Below are positions 8,519 to 18,074 of a stretch of 52,994 nt of DNA, one piece after another. Source of the stretch: Prosthecobacter sp. SYSU 5D2. Its GTDB lineage: Bacteria; Verrucomicrobiota; Verrucomicrobiia; Verrucomicrobiales; Verrucomicrobiaceae. The stretch is from contig NZ_JBBYXL010000018.1 of the NCBI RefSeq assembly GCF_039655865.1, positions 1-52,994 on the forward strand, given 5' to 3'. How positions within the stretch are numbered: the first letter of the stretch is position 1; each line of letters begins with the position of its first letter. The notes under the pieces are model-generated. The model searched no databases. It was not told where the DNA came from and worked only from the letters and a program-made list of their open reading frames with translations. The position numbers and the translations under genes were made by a program.

Positions 8519-9322
8519 ATGGAACCGCTGCCGCCCTTCCTGTTGCAAAACGTCCACAAAGTCTTATACTCTGATCATGCCAGCCCCATTGAATCAACGC
8601 CACATCACGTGGCAGGAAGCAGTCGAGCAAGGACGTCGCAACCGCCGTCAGGCCGCGACGCTCGAATCACGGGATGGGCCGCAGATAATCTCCAAATCGG
8701 CAGCCCAGCCGGTTTCGCGGCCCGTCTCGACGGTGCGCAAGTAGGAGCCGAGCTTCTTCATATTTTTCGGGAAACGCCGGAATTTGGACGCTCGCTGGCA
8801 TCGCGCCTCGACCCTTTTTTGGACGAATCCTGTGAGGGAGATCTTAGGCTGTTCGGTGGGGGCGGTGAGGCCATTGTCTTTTATGACGAAGCTGGTCAGC
8901 TCGCCATCAAGCTCCTTGCACCGCCTGGGAAGGCCCGGTTTGGCTGGGTGCTGGAAGTGAATGACAAAGGGCGATGGGGAATCCGTGGCGGAAGCCTGGC
9001 AGAGGCCGTCGAACGTTTCGCCTGGTTTGAATCTTTGTTCGATTCCGGCCTGGAGCTTGATCTGGTCGGCTCGGCGGGCGAGTTCCTTGTGCTGAGCCAG
9101 CCTTTCATTGCCGGTTGCCACCCAGATGAACTGACGCTGCATCAATGGATGTCTGAGCGTGGCTGGAAGCGCTGCTCATTGCCGACAGACCTTGCCATGA
9201 TCGCCAATCTGACCTGGGAGAAAGAGGGCTGGATTGCCACGGATGTGCGCCCTGAAAACGCACTCATCGCGGAGGCTGATGGCAGTATCCGGGCGATTGA
9301 CTTCATCATTGGCAGGGCTTGA
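8519..9322 (+). CDS. Polyvalent-kinase-like protein, start uncertain, possibly frameshifted
   Basis: The open frame encodes up to 267 residues, but only about residues 78-267 look like real protein. They show a degenerate kinase pattern: glycine loop GGGGEAIVF at 113-121, Lys131 in AIKLL, catalytic-loop-like DVRPEN at 242-247, and IDF with Asp261 in place of DFG. This resembles the polyvalent protein kinase families found in mobile elements and accessory loci. The first about 75 residues overlap a different frame (8577-8744) and look non-coding. No ATG or GTG follows in this frame before the domain. The true product may therefore be a fusion by frameshift with that small ORF, or the start may be non-canonical. 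No partner gene is adjacent; the function is unknown. Confidence 0.55.
   Translation: MEPLPPFLLQNVHKVLYSDHASPIESTPHHVAGSSRARTSQPPSGRDARITGWAADNLQIGSPAGFAARLDGAQVGAELLHIFRETPEFGRSLASRLDPFLDESCEGDLRLFGGGGEAIVFYDEAGQLAIKLLAPPGKARFGWVLEVNDKGRWGIRGGSLAEAVERFAWFESLFDSGLELDLVGSAGEFLVLSQPFIAGCHPDELTLHQWMSERGWKRCSLPTDLAMIANLTWEKEGWIATDVRPENALIAEADGSIRAIDFIIGRA
8543..8570 (+). promoter_or_regulatory. Sigma70-like promoter, probably leaderless
   Basis: A TTGCAA hexamer at 8543-8548 and a TATACT hexamer at 8565-8570 are separated by 16 bp, a good match to the housekeeping consensus. Transcription would start around 8576-8578, exactly at the ATG at 8577, implying a leaderless message. It lies downstream of the ATG at 8519, which argues against that upstream start. 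Confidence 0.5.
8577..8744 (+). CDS. Short ORF upstream of, and overlapping, the kinase-like frame
   Basis: A 55-codon frame (MPAPLNQRHITWQEAVEQG..., ending STVRK) starts at the ATG placed by the leaderless promoter at 8543-8570. Its sequence is polar and basic, with a helical N-terminal part (TWQEAVEQGRRNRRQAA). It ends just where the kinase-like domain begins in another frame. Either it is a small separate protein translated ahead of the kinase, or it is the original N-terminus of the kinase, now separated by an indel before 8745. I do not recognise a family. Confidence 0.45.
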   Translation: MPAPLNQRHITWQEAVEQGRRNRRQAATLESRDGPQIISKSAAQPVSRPVSTVRK

Positions 9323-9352
9323 CTTTGCCTCCTGGCTTTGAGGGAGTGCCTG

Positions 9353-11146
9353 TCATTTGATGCGTTCAAGCCGGACATGTTTCAGGTCCATCACCTGTGA
9401 GCCGGGTTTGAATTTGGCCTCCAGCATCAGCTTCACAGGACCTTTCTTCAGGTCCATCTGGCCGAGTTTAAGCACCGTCCATTCGCGGTTGCGATAGCGC
9501 TCGTTGCTCTTTGCGTCCCGGTTGGGCAAGGGGATCTCCACAATGGAGGCGGCGGGCATGGTGGTTTCAAGGGTAGCATCTCCAGCGGTGAGGCGCAGTT
9601 TGGATCCTGCATCTTCCGGAGGGCAGGTTCCGGCGATCTCGACGGCGTAACTGCCAGCCTCCACCACATCTACGTCGAACCAGACCTTGGCGGCCGCATC
9701 GGTCCAGCCTGTGAGCCAGTCATTGGCAAAACCGGGGCCGGAGGCGAAGTGCAGGGGCTCATCGTAAAAGCTCTGCGGTGCGTGCAACTCCACCGGGTTG
9801 TGCTGCTTATAGCCCACCGGCAGCAGGAAGCGCTGCAGGCCATCCTTGAAAATGTCATCCACCCAGGCTTCATACTTGGTGCTGAGTTCCTTCACCAGTT
9901 CAGGATGGGCATTGGCGATGTTCTTGTCCTGGCCGGGATCGGCCTCCATATCATACAGGCGCCACGGTTCGGCGCTGGCATCATTGGGCTTGGCGGCGGA
10001 TCCTGCGGAGGGGCCTTTGATTTCCTTCACCAGCCGATACTGCTGCGTGCGCACGGCACCTGGATAACGGTTGGTTTCACCGATGGGATTGTGGACGAAG
10101 AGGGTGCGCTCCGGCCAGCCAGCAGCCGTGTCTTTTTCTAAAAGAGGCCGCAGGCTGATGCCGTCCACCTTGGGACCTTCGGGGGCCTTGACGCCGCAGA
10201 GATCGAGCAGAGTCGGATACAGGTCGATGTGCGCCACGATGGGCTTGGCCACATGCGGCGGCCATTTGGCACCGGGCCAGTTCATGAAAAGAGGGACGCG
10301 GCTGCCACCCTCATGCACGCTGGTCTTCCCGCCGCGCATCCCGGCGTTATACGTTTTCACGCCTGCCGTGCCGCCATTGTCGGTGAGGAACAGGACCAGG
10401 GTATTCTCCGTCAGGCCTGACTTTTCCAGGTGCGCCATGAGGCGTCCGACATTGTCATCAATGTTTTCAATCATGCCATAAAAGGCGGACAGTGTTTCAT
10501 CCAGGCCCTTGGCGTTGAACTTGTCATAATACTTGTCCGGCACCTGATAAGGCGAGTGCGGGGCGTTGTAGGCCAGATAGCAAAAGAACGGTGCCTCCTG
10601 GCTGGCGGAAATGAATTTGATGGCCTCATCCGTGAGCACGTCCGAGATATAACCCGTGGTCTTTTCTGGCGTGGCGCCGCGCAGCAGCGTGGCATCGAAG
10701 TAGTTGTTCCAGTGGCCGTTGTTGAAGCCGAAGAACTCGTCAAAGCCCTGGCCTTGCGGGGTATAGGGATACTGTTCTCCATTGTGCCACTTGCCCACGT
10801 ATCCGGTTCGATACCCGCCGCTTTTCAGGGCTTCCGCCATGGTGACTTCGGAGGGGCGCATGGCCTCCCGGTTATGGGTTACGCCATGGCAGCCGGTCCG
10901 CACCGTATAGCGGCCGGTCAGCAAGGCCGAGCGGGTGGGCGCACAGACGGAACTCACATAAAAACGGTCGAACCGGACACCGGTTTCTCCCAGGCGGTCA
11001 ATGTTCGGCGTGCTGAGATGCGGGTTGCCATGGATGGATAGGTCGCCGTAACCTTGGTCATCGGTCAGGATGAGCAGGACGTTTGGGGCGGCAGACAGCA
11101 CGGCCTGGCTGGCGAGAAAAAATAAGGATAGGGCGAATCGTTTCAT
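9353..11146 (-). CDS. Secreted arylsulfatase with C-terminal beta domain (CAPTR)
   Basis: A 597-residue sulfatase. A signal peptide (about 1-19) precedes TDDQGYGDL (Asp29/Asp30), Cys68 in CAPTR (formylglycine site), TGRY, VGKWH and LTDNGG. The catalytic part ends near residue 460. The last about 130 residues form an extra beta-rich, carbohydrate-binding-like domain (EAGSYAVEIAGT..., DLKHVRLERIK) that resembles the C-terminus of the sulfatase at 22849-24720. The extra domain may bind polysaccharide. It is the last gene of the long minus-strand run, 19 bp after the preceding sulfatase, and converges on the kinase-like gene. The family is certain and the accessory domain is an inference from length and pattern. 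Confidence 0.9.
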   Translation of the reverse strand: MKRFALSLFFLASQAVLSAAPNVLLILTDDQGYGDLSIHGNPHLSTPNIDRLGETGVRFDRFYVSSVCAPTRSALLTGRYTVRTGCHGVTHNREAMRPSEVTMAEALKSGGYRTGYVGKWHNGEQYPYTPQGQGFDEFFGFNNGHWNNYFDATLLRGATPEKTTGYISDVLTDEAIKFISASQEAPFFCYLAYNAPHSPYQVPDKYYDKFNAKGLDETLSAFYGMIENIDDNVGRLMAHLEKSGLTENTLVLFLTDNGGTAGVKTYNAGMRGGKTSVHEGGSRVPLFMNWPGAKWPPHVAKPIVAHIDLYPTLLDLCGVKAPEGPKVDGISLRPLLEKDTAAGWPERTLFVHNPIGETNRYPGAVRTQQYRLVKEIKGPSAGSAAKPNDASAEPWRLYDMEADPGQDKNIANAHPELVKELSTKYEAWVDDIFKDGLQRFLLPVGYKQHNPVELHAPQSFYDEPLHFASGPGFANDWLTGWTDAAAKVWFDVDVVEAGSYAVEIAGTCPPEDAGSKLRLTAGDATLETTMPAASIVEIPLPNRDAKSNERYRNREWTVLKLGQMDLKKGPVKLMLEAKFKPGSQVMDLKHVRLERIK

Positions 11147-11165
11147 CAGAGGTCAGATCAAAGGC

Positions 11166-12545
11166 TCACTCAAACTGGGCGACTCCAGGAACGACGCCTT
11201 CCTGATGCGCTTTCACGGCCTCGCGGATCTTCGCCACCACTTCGGGATTCGCCTTCGCCACATCGCGTTTTTCGGAAGGGTCGAGCGCCAGGTTGTAGAG
11301 GAGCGGCGGTTCATGCTCATCGGGCTTCGCCTGGCCATAGCCGGTCTGCGTTTTGAAATGCAGCTTCCATTCTCCGAGACGGCAGGCAAAGAGCTGGTCG
11401 CTGCGGTAGTAAAAGAACGGCCGCTCAGCAGGGGCTTTCCCTTCAAACAGCAATGGGCTCACATCCTGGCCGTCAATGACCACATCCTTTGGCGATGACG
11501 CACCGGCCAGGGCCAGGGCGGTGGGCAGCAGATCGGTGGCATTCACCTGGACGGAGCTGACGCCTGGCTTGATCCTGCCCGGCATCCAGGCGATGCCCGG
11601 TACACGCATGCCGCCCTCCCAGGTGCTGCCCTTGCCATCTTTGAGCAGACCGGCACTGCCGCCCTGGTTGCCCATGGTCAGCCAGGGGCCGTTGTCGCTG
11701 GTAAAGAAAACCAGGGTGTTCTCCGCAATGCCCTGCTTCTTCAGGACCTCCATGATCTGGCCCACACTCCAGTCAATCTCCTCCACCGCATCGCCATAAA
11801 TGCCGCCTCGGCTTTTCCCCTTGAAGGCGGGCGAGGCGAATAGCGGCACATGCGGAAAGCTGTGCGCCATGAAAAGAAAGAACGGCGAGTCTTTTTTCTC
11901 AGTGATGAACTTCACCGCCTCTTCCGTATAGCGCTTCGTGAGAGTCGTTTGCACGGCCGGTTGCTCAATGATCTCGCCATCCCGGATCAGCGGTACATTC
12001 CAGCCATCTTCAGGCGGAGTGGGAGATCCGGATCCGCGGGGGGTCTTGCCTTTAATTCCATCCATGTCATTCGAATACGGCAGGCCGAAGCTGCTTTCGA
12101 ATCCCTGGTCTAGCGGACGAGAGCCTGGATGAATACCCAGGTGCCACTTGCCTATATGAGCGGTTTTATACCCTTTGTCCTTCAGCGCTTCCGCGATGGT
12201 CACTTCCGCATCCGGCAGGCCGCCTGTGGAATTGGGGAAAAGCACCCGGCGTTTTCCATACATGCCGCTGCGTATTGGGTAGCGCCCTGTCAGCAAGGCG
12301 GCGCGGCTCGGTGAGCAGACTTCGGATGCCGAATAGAAATCCGTCAACCTCAGGCCTTCCGCCGCCATGCGGTCCAAGTTGGGTGTGCGGATGGTGGGCG
12401 ATCCGTAGCAGCCGAGATCCCCGTAGCCCAGGTCATCAGTAAAAATGATCACCACATTCGGCGTCGCCGCCGGAAGGGTCATCGGTGACAGGCAGAGGGC
12501 GGCGGCCAAAAAGGCGAATGTATGGTTTCTCATTGTCATCTTCAT
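11166..12545 (-). CDS. Secreted arylsulfatase A-like sulfatase (CSPSR)
   Basis: A 459-residue sulfatase with a signal peptide (about 1-27). The metal motif TDDLGYGDLG contributes Asp37/Asp38, Cys77 in CSPSR is the formylglycine precursor, and TGRYPIRSGMYG, IGKWHLG and TSDNGP follow, closely matching arylsulfatase A and N-acetylgalactosamine-6-sulfatase-like enzymes. Three in-frame ATGs lie at 12545, 12539 and 12533; the first is kept, though the third also gives a good signal peptide. The gene is 30 bp after the GDSL esterase and 19 bp before the next sulfatase, consistent with one operon. Length and motifs are ordinary. Confidence 0.92.
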   Translation of the reverse strand: MKMTMRNHTFAFLAAALCLSPMTLPAATPNVVIIFTDDLGYGDLGCYGSPTIRTPNLDRMAAEGLRLTDFYSASEVCSPSRAALLTGRYPIRSGMYGKRRVLFPNSTGGLPDAEVTIAEALKDKGYKTAHIGKWHLGIHPGSRPLDQGFESSFGLPYSNDMDGIKGKTPRGSGSPTPPEDGWNVPLIRDGEIIEQPAVQTTLTKRYTEEAVKFITEKKDSPFFLFMAHSFPHVPLFASPAFKGKSRGGIYGDAVEEIDWSVGQIMEVLKKQGIAENTLVFFTSDNGPWLTMGNQGGSAGLLKDGKGSTWEGGMRVPGIAWMPGRIKPGVSSVQVNATDLLPTALALAGASSPKDVVIDGQDVSPLLFEGKAPAERPFFYYRSDQLFACRLGEWKLHFKTQTGYGQAKPDEHEPPLLYNLALDPSEKRDVAKANPEVVAKIREAVKAHQEGVVPGVAQFE

Positions 12546-12575
12546 AAAATATCCAATTTTCTATACTCTGTCTGT

Positions 12576-14021
12576 TCAGCGGGCGGGCGGCTGGAACACA
12601 TCCAGGGCGCGAATACGCACGGGTTTGGCATCGGCAGTGGTCAGCTCCAAGGTATGCGGTCCGTTTTTGAGCATGTTGGCCAGACGGATACGAAAAGCGC
12701 CGGCTTCTGCACCTTCTTCCGGCACAAAGGATACCTCGGGCACGGTCACGCGCTGCACGCTGAACGTGAAGCGGTCACCTTTGCCATTGCGCTCCGCCCG
12801 CCGCCACAGTTCGGGCTCGATCTGGATCTGTCCGGAGCTGCTGGTGAAGGGCTTAAAGGCATTGCCCTCGCCATCCTTGCCGGTGATGCTGCCCGTCAGG
12901 GTGTAGTCGCCCGCATCGCTGGTCATAACGATCGTCCAGTCCTGAGGAACCACGGTATCCGCCAGTGTCACGCCGTGCGGTGACATGTCGCGCGGATTGT
13001 CCGTCTTCAGGGTTTTCTTATTCGTTTTGTCTCCCTGAATATAGGTGGCCAGGAAGGCGGGGGCCTCGTCCGCAGGCTTGCCGTCGATCTTCACTTTCAG
13101 CTTGCCCGCATCCGCTGCCGAGACGCCGATCAGTTCAATGCGGTTGCCTTCAAAAGACACGGTCAATGTCGCACCAGCTTCTGTGGCAACCAGGTCCTCG
13201 CCTTCCAGTTTAAAACCCTTGGCGGATTCCGCGAGGTCCTTGGCGCTTATCCGTTTCTCCCTTTTTGGAGTCTCGGGATAGCTGGCCGGGCGACGCAGGT
13301 GACTGAGGATATTGGAGTTGATGATGTGCGCTCCATAAGTGTTCTGGTGTACGGCATCCTTCAGCAGTGCCTGGATGGGCAGGTCGTGTTCTTTCAAGTA
13401 GGCAGCCCAGTCACGGCGGTTCTCGACAAACTCGGCTCCATGCTTCGCGCAGACTTCACGCACGGCGGCGACGTTTTGATCTACGGCATCTTCGGATTTG
13501 CCCCAGTTGGGTTCATCGCGCATGCGCCAGTGGATGCTGGGCACGATGATGTCCGCCGTGGTATGCTTTCGGAGGTCGGCCAGCAGCAGGTCCAGGTCCT
13601 TGGGATCGCCAATAGTATAAGTAATGAAAAGGTCCGGCTGGTCGGCATACACCAGATGCCGCGCCCACCCGCGAAGGTATAACCAGGGACAGGAATTGCC
13701 GACCATTTTTTTATACTCGATGGGCGGTGCTTTGGGGAACTGTTTCGGGATTTCCTCCTGCCAGACCTCACCACTTCCAATCATGTTCGTATAGCTGGAA
13801 CCGAGCGCCCAGATTTTAAAAGGTCGCGCAGGTGAGAACCCGTTTTCAAACTTGTCCATCGTCTGCTGCAGATGCTGTCCGGCCTCCGGCGGCGGCTTCG
13901 GCACATAGGGCTTCGCTCCGGGCGGTGGGCCGTCATGATTGACAAAGGTCACTGGGTCCTGAGCCAGGAGAGAGCTCAGGGCGAAAGGCAGTATAAAAGT
14001 GCTAGTGAGAAGTCGGTTCAT
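12576..14021 (-). CDS. Secreted SGNH/GDSL hydrolase with C-terminal accessory domain
   Basis: A 481-residue secreted esterase candidate. After a signal peptide (about 1-21) and a Pro-rich linker, the SGNH core appears at about residues 65-235: block I as WALGSSYTN (Ser75 or Ser76 nucleophile), the block III Asn in VGNSCPW, and the block V DAVHQN with Asp222 and His225. GSS replaces the canonical GDS. The C-terminal about 230 residues are beta-rich and could be a carbohydrate-binding or Ig-like module. Its ATG overlaps the stop codon of the upstream sulfatase-VCBS gene by 4 bp, so the two are probably co-translated. A sugar O-acetylesterase role beside sulfatases is plausible but unproven. Confidence 0.75.
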   Translation of the reverse strand: MNRLLTSTFILPFALSSLLAQDPVTFVNHDGPPPGAKPYVPKPPPEAGQHLQQTMDKFENGFSPARPFKIWALGSSYTNMIGSGEVWQEEIPKQFPKAPPIEYKKMVGNSCPWLYLRGWARHLVYADQPDLFITYTIGDPKDLDLLLADLRKHTTADIIVPSIHWRMRDEPNWGKSEDAVDQNVAAVREVCAKHGAEFVENRRDWAAYLKEHDLPIQALLKDAVHQNTYGAHIINSNILSHLRRPASYPETPKREKRISAKDLAESAKGFKLEGEDLVATEAGATLTVSFEGNRIELIGVSAADAGKLKVKIDGKPADEAPAFLATYIQGDKTNKKTLKTDNPRDMSPHGVTLADTVVPQDWTIVMTSDAGDYTLTGSITGKDGEGNAFKPFTSSSGQIQIEPELWRRAERNGKGDRFTFSVQRVTVPEVSFVPEEGAEAGAFRIRLANMLKNGPHTLELTTADAKPVRIRALDVFQPPAR

Positions 14022-16603
14022 GGTTTGGCAGGTGGATAAGGGTTCTCATACCAGACAACGCCGAGCTGGTCGCGCTCCTCGCAGGTGATCACATCCAGGT
14101 CGCCGTCGTTATCGAGATCGAGAAGCTGCATGAGGTCAAACTTGACGCCCTCAGGCCCGCCAAGAGAGTGCTGTTTCCAGGGCTCACCGCTCTGCTGTTC
14201 CAGCCAGACGATGCCCTCTAAATTGCCCTTGGCATTCTCGCAGGTGAAGAAAAGATCCATGAGGCCGTCGCCATTCACATCGGCGACTTTGACAGCCTTG
14301 GCATCGCCCAGTTTGTCTCTTTGAAGGAGGATGCTCTGCTGCTGCCAGGTGCCGTCCTTTTGCCGGAGATAGATCAAAACCTCCACCGGCTTGACGGCCA
14401 CAATGACATCCTGCAAGCCGTCGCCATTGGTGTCGGCGATTTCGGCAAACATCACTTCACGGCCCTCGGCACCAATGGCGTGCTCCGTCCATTCGGTCTC
14501 CTTGCGCACAGCTTCTGCTCCTGGATTCTCCAGCCAAAAAAGCCCGTTTCGTGCGCCTTTGCGATCCGTAAAAACGATATCTTCATCACCATCAGCGTCC
14601 ATGTCATGAGGAGTCAGCGACATGATCCAACCGGACTTTCTGAGGACATGATATGCCCAGGCAGCGAGGTCCGCCGGATTCTCCGGGGCCTGAAGCCAGC
14701 CGATGGTGGCATCGGTTCCTTTGGAGGAAAGCGCCAGGTCCTGGCCGTGCTGCCCGTCCAGGTTGGCAGCAAAGGCCTGCATCCACATTTGTTTGCCTTC
14801 CGTGGCTGGAAAGGCATCGGTGGTCCACTTCTGCGCATCCAACAGTTCATCCTTTTGACCCGTGAAACGATGCCAGAAAACGCCGCGGGTTTTGCCTTCG
14901 GTCAGGCTGATGGCTTCGAGCTGACCGTCATTGTCCAGGTCCGCCAGGATGGCGTCTTCAGCGGAGGTAACCTTGCCCACGGTGACCTGTGGCCAAGGCT
15001 TCTTTGTCGCTTCAGGACCAGGATGCAGATACAGCCGCACCACGCCGCCCTCTTCCCAGCCGGTGACGATGTCCGGCAGACCGTCACCATTGACATCGCC
15101 CAGCTTCACGCCGTCTGCGCCTTTGCTGGTGTTGTCAATGGCATGACGTTTCCAAACAGGTCCGTTGCCTGCTTCGGCAGAGTTCTTTTTCAGCTCGGTG
15201 CGCAATCTGAATCCTGACTGGCTGCGCAGATGAAAAGGCGGGTCCACATCGGACGACAGAGACTTCAAAATCTTTTGCAGCTTCTTGCGGGCGGCCACCT
15301 GTTCCGGATCCTCGCTCATGGAGAGGTTGGTGGTTTCCGCCGGATCGGCATTGGCATCGTAGAACCGGCCATCCGAATAGAGCTTGAACCGCTCATCCCG
15401 CACCACTCGGGTTTCATGGTATTCGTTGAGAATCCATTCACGCGGTGCCTTGTCCGTTTTGCCCAAAAGGAACTGGGCAAAGGATTTGCCATCGGGGTGA
15501 TGATCGGGAGCAAGAGGGATCTTGGCCAGCTCGCAGAAGGTGGGATACAGGTCGGTGAAATCGGCCAGCGGCAGCGTGCGGCCGGCGGGGATGAGTTTGG
15601 GGCTGTTGGCCATCAGTACAACGTCGCCTCCGGCCTCGGTCATGGTATAAAGGCCGCCGGTGACCTGGCGTCCATTGCGCCGGGCGGTGAAGCTTTTCTC
15701 GGTGCCGTTGTCGCTGGCCACAAAGAGGATGGTGTTCTCCCGCAGGCCCTGGCGCTCCAGTTCGGCGACGAACTCACCCACCAATTTGTCGGCATATCGC
15801 AGCATGTTACCAAACATTTCCTGATGCGGACGGTCCGGCTCTGGGTGGTCCGGCGTAGGCACCACAGGCACGGTGAAGGTGTGCCCGTGCGTAAGCATCA
15901 TGGGATAATAAAGCATGAAGGGCCGGTCCTTGTTCTGCTCCATGAATTCAAAGGCAAACTCCTGCGCCACGTCCGGGCCGAAGCGGCCTGGGTGCTCCTC
16001 GCGTTTGCCATTGCGAATGAAAACCGGGTCCCAATATCGGCTCTCGATGTGCTGGATGAAGGCGGTGGTTTCATCCGCATCTTCGCGGGCGACGGCCTGC
16101 CAAAAACGCTCCAGGTCAGCGCCCTTGACCTTCTTTGGCTCCAGGCTGCCGGGCCAGGCGAGCTGCTGGTCAAAGCCATGCTGGGTGAGCACCTGCGGTT
16201 CATCATAGAGATTGTTCACCTGCCACTTGCCGCTGAGAGCGGTGGCGTATCCGGCCTGCCGGAACAATCTGGGGAAAAGGATCTCGCGCTTCGGGTCCAG
16301 GCCGCCGCCGCTATAGAGGGCAGCATCATGATGCAAGCGGAATCCGGTGCTGTGCGGATACCGACCCGTGAGAAGCTGCACGCGGCTGGGGCCGCAAACG
16401 GGAGGCGTATAACAATGCTGCACCCGCATGCCGGTGGCGGCCAGCTTGTCAATGTTCGGCGTGCAGCCTTCCTCACTGCCATAACAGCCGAACCACTCCT
16501 GGCCGACATTGTCCAGCATGATGAATACAATGTTAGGCCGTGAGGCGTCTGCCGCATGGGACAGACCGTATAGCAGGAGCCAGCAAAGAAGGAGACGGGA
16601 CAT
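14018..16603 (-). CDS. Secreted sulfatase fused to FG-GAP/VCBS repeat domain
   Basis: An 861-residue fusion. The signal peptide covers about residues 1-20, and a sulfatase domain runs to about residue 450 with Cys70 in CGPSR, TGRYPHSTG, LSGKWQ and ASDNGT. The first metal pair is LDN (Asp31, Asn32) rather than Asp-Asp. From about residue 485 to the end there are repeated Ca-binding loops of FG-GAP/VCBS type: DVNGDGLPD (503-511), DLDNDGQLE (555-563), DMDADGDED, DTNGDGLQD, DVNGDGLMD and DLDNDGDLD. These predict a beta-propeller attached to the enzyme, which may hold it to a polymer or the cell surface. The stop overlaps the GDSL gene. Most bacterial sulfatases of this type end near 500 residues, so the fusion is unusual. 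Confidence 0.9.
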   Translation of the reverse strand: MSRLLLCWLLLYGLSHAADASRPNIVFIMLDNVGQEWFGCYGSEEGCTPNIDKLAATGMRVQHCYTPPVCGPSRVQLLTGRYPHSTGFRLHHDAALYSGGGLDPKREILFPRLFRQAGYATALSGKWQVNNLYDEPQVLTQHGFDQQLAWPGSLEPKKVKGADLERFWQAVAREDADETTAFIQHIESRYWDPVFIRNGKREEHPGRFGPDVAQEFAFEFMEQNKDRPFMLYYPMMLTHGHTFTVPVVPTPDHPEPDRPHQEMFGNMLRYADKLVGEFVAELERQGLRENTILFVASDNGTEKSFTARRNGRQVTGGLYTMTEAGGDVVLMANSPKLIPAGRTLPLADFTDLYPTFCELAKIPLAPDHHPDGKSFAQFLLGKTDKAPREWILNEYHETRVVRDERFKLYSDGRFYDANADPAETTNLSMSEDPEQVAARKKLQKILKSLSSDVDPPFHLRSQSGFRLRTELKKNSAEAGNGPVWKRHAIDNTSKGADGVKLGDVNGDGLPDIVTGWEEGGVVRLYLHPGPEATKKPWPQVTVGKVTSAEDAILADLDNDGQLEAISLTEGKTRGVFWHRFTGQKDELLDAQKWTTDAFPATEGKQMWMQAFAANLDGQHGQDLALSSKGTDATIGWLQAPENPADLAAWAYHVLRKSGWIMSLTPHDMDADGDEDIVFTDRKGARNGLFWLENPGAEAVRKETEWTEHAIGAEGREVMFAEIADTNGDGLQDVIVAVKPVEVLIYLRQKDGTWQQQSILLQRDKLGDAKAVKVADVNGDGLMDLFFTCENAKGNLEGIVWLEQQSGEPWKQHSLGGPEGVKFDLMQLLDLDNDGDLDVITCEERDQLGVVWYENPYPPAKP

Positions 16604-16659
16604 GGGATTTTAACGCGGGTGGCGGTGGCGATGTTGCCACCTTCCGCCAGCTAAATAAG

Positions 16660-18045
16660 TCAGACGTTTTTCTCCTTCTTGGGCTTCTTGTTTTTCGGCT
16701 TCTTATCGAGCGGAAATTCGGGCGAATCGGTGCGGGATTCCTGCATGAGCTTTTCCAGCTCAGCCACCTTCTCAGGCATCTTGGAGGCAAGGTCACTGGC
16801 CTCGCCGATATCCTTGGAAAGGTCGTAGAGTTCGATGGGCTTGTTGGGTGCTGCACGATAGGCTTTCCAATCACCCTGGCGGAGGGCTTGCTGAGGAGCA
16901 GCTTCCCAATAGAAGACATCCCGTTTGGCCTGGCCATCGGTCTTGCCAAGCAGGGCGGGCAGGATGGAGCGGCCATCGCCTTTTTTCGCTTCAGCGCCAG
17001 ACACTTCCGCGAAGGTGGGCATCATGTCGGCAAAGTCGGAGACAAGCTCACTGGTGGTGCCGGACGCAATCTTGCCGGGCCAGCGGGCGATGAACGGGAC
17101 GCGGATGCCGCCTTCATACAGCTTGAACTTGAGGTCCCGAAGGGGGCCGTTGCTGTCGAAGAAATCGGGATCGGCGCCGCCGGCGGTGATGGGGCCGTTA
17201 TCACTGGTAAAGATGACGAGCGTGTTGTCGGCGATTTTGAGCTCCTCCAGCAAGTCCAGGATGCGGCCGATGTCGCGGTCCATGCGGGTGATCATGGCGG
17301 CGCGGACGGCGCGGGGCTGGTCTTGCGGGCAGTAAGTTTTGCTGCCGGGGAAGGACTTGGGCTCGGGCCATTTGCCGCGATACTCCGCGAGGGAATCTTC
17401 CGGCACGGCCATCTCGGCATGCGGGATGGTGAGGGCGGCATAAAAAAAGAACGGGCCGTCCTTGTGGCGGCGGATGAAGTCCAGTGACTGGTCCACGAAG
17501 AGGTCATGGGAATAGACGGCGCGTTTACCCTGCTGGTTCTCCGGGATCTCCAAGCGGTTGCCGTTTTTCCAGAGGTGATCGGGGTAATAGGTATGCGCGT
17601 GGGTCTGGTCCAGGTAGCCAAGAAACTCATCCACCCCTTTTTCCCAGGGAGCACCTGCGGTCTCCTCCTGGCCGAGTGCCCACTTGCCAACGACGCCGGT
17701 TTTATAACCCGCATTCTTCATCATCTGGGTGATGGTGAAATCCTCCGGCAGCAGAGGGCGGTCCGAATTGGCGCGGATGCGACCATGGCCGGTGTGCAGG
17801 CCGGTGAAAAGGACGCAGCGGGAGGGATGGCATGACGGGGCGCCTGCATAGTGCTGCGTGAAGCGCATGCCCTGCGCGGCCATGGCATCCAGCCGGGGCG
17901 TGCGGATGAGCTTTTGCCCGTAGCTGCCCAGGTCGCCATAACCGAGGTCATCGGCCAGAATGTAAATGATGTTAGGCTTGGCTGCGACGGCGGGCTGCAC
18001 GATGAATGCGGCGGTGACCAGGATGAGAAGGGCAAGGTGTTTCAT
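16660..18045 (-). CDS. Secreted arylsulfatase with Lys-rich tail (CHPSR)
   Basis: A 461-residue sulfatase. The start at 18045 is preferred over 18075 because it begins the signal peptide (MKHLALLILV..., cleavage near AVAA). Motifs appear in order: ADDLGYGDLG, Cys72 in CHPSR, TGLHTGHGRIR, VGKWALG and TSDNGP. The TGLHTGHGR variant is shared with one arylsulfatase subgroup. The C-terminus is a strongly basic stretch (KKPKNKKPKKEKNV) that is not part of the catalytic fold. It follows the PhoD-like gene by 29 bp and precedes the sulfatase-VCBS gene by 56 bp. Family certain; the tail function is unknown. Confidence 0.9.
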   Translation of the reverse strand: MKHLALLILVTAAFIVQPAVAAKPNIIYILADDLGYGDLGSYGQKLIRTPRLDAMAAQGMRFTQHYAGAPSCHPSRCVLFTGLHTGHGRIRANSDRPLLPEDFTITQMMKNAGYKTGVVGKWALGQEETAGAPWEKGVDEFLGYLDQTHAHTYYPDHLWKNGNRLEIPENQQGKRAVYSHDLFVDQSLDFIRRHKDGPFFFYAALTIPHAEMAVPEDSLAEYRGKWPEPKSFPGSKTYCPQDQPRAVRAAMITRMDRDIGRILDLLEELKIADNTLVIFTSDNGPITAGGADPDFFDSNGPLRDLKFKLYEGGIRVPFIARWPGKIASGTTSELVSDFADMMPTFAEVSGAEAKKGDGRSILPALLGKTDGQAKRDVFYWEAAPQQALRQGDWKAYRAAPNKPIELYDLSKDIGEASDLASKMPEKVAELEKLMQESRTDSPEFPLDKKPKNKKPKKEKNV

Positions 18046-18074
18046 GACTGGATGTGGACTGAGGTGCGATGCCA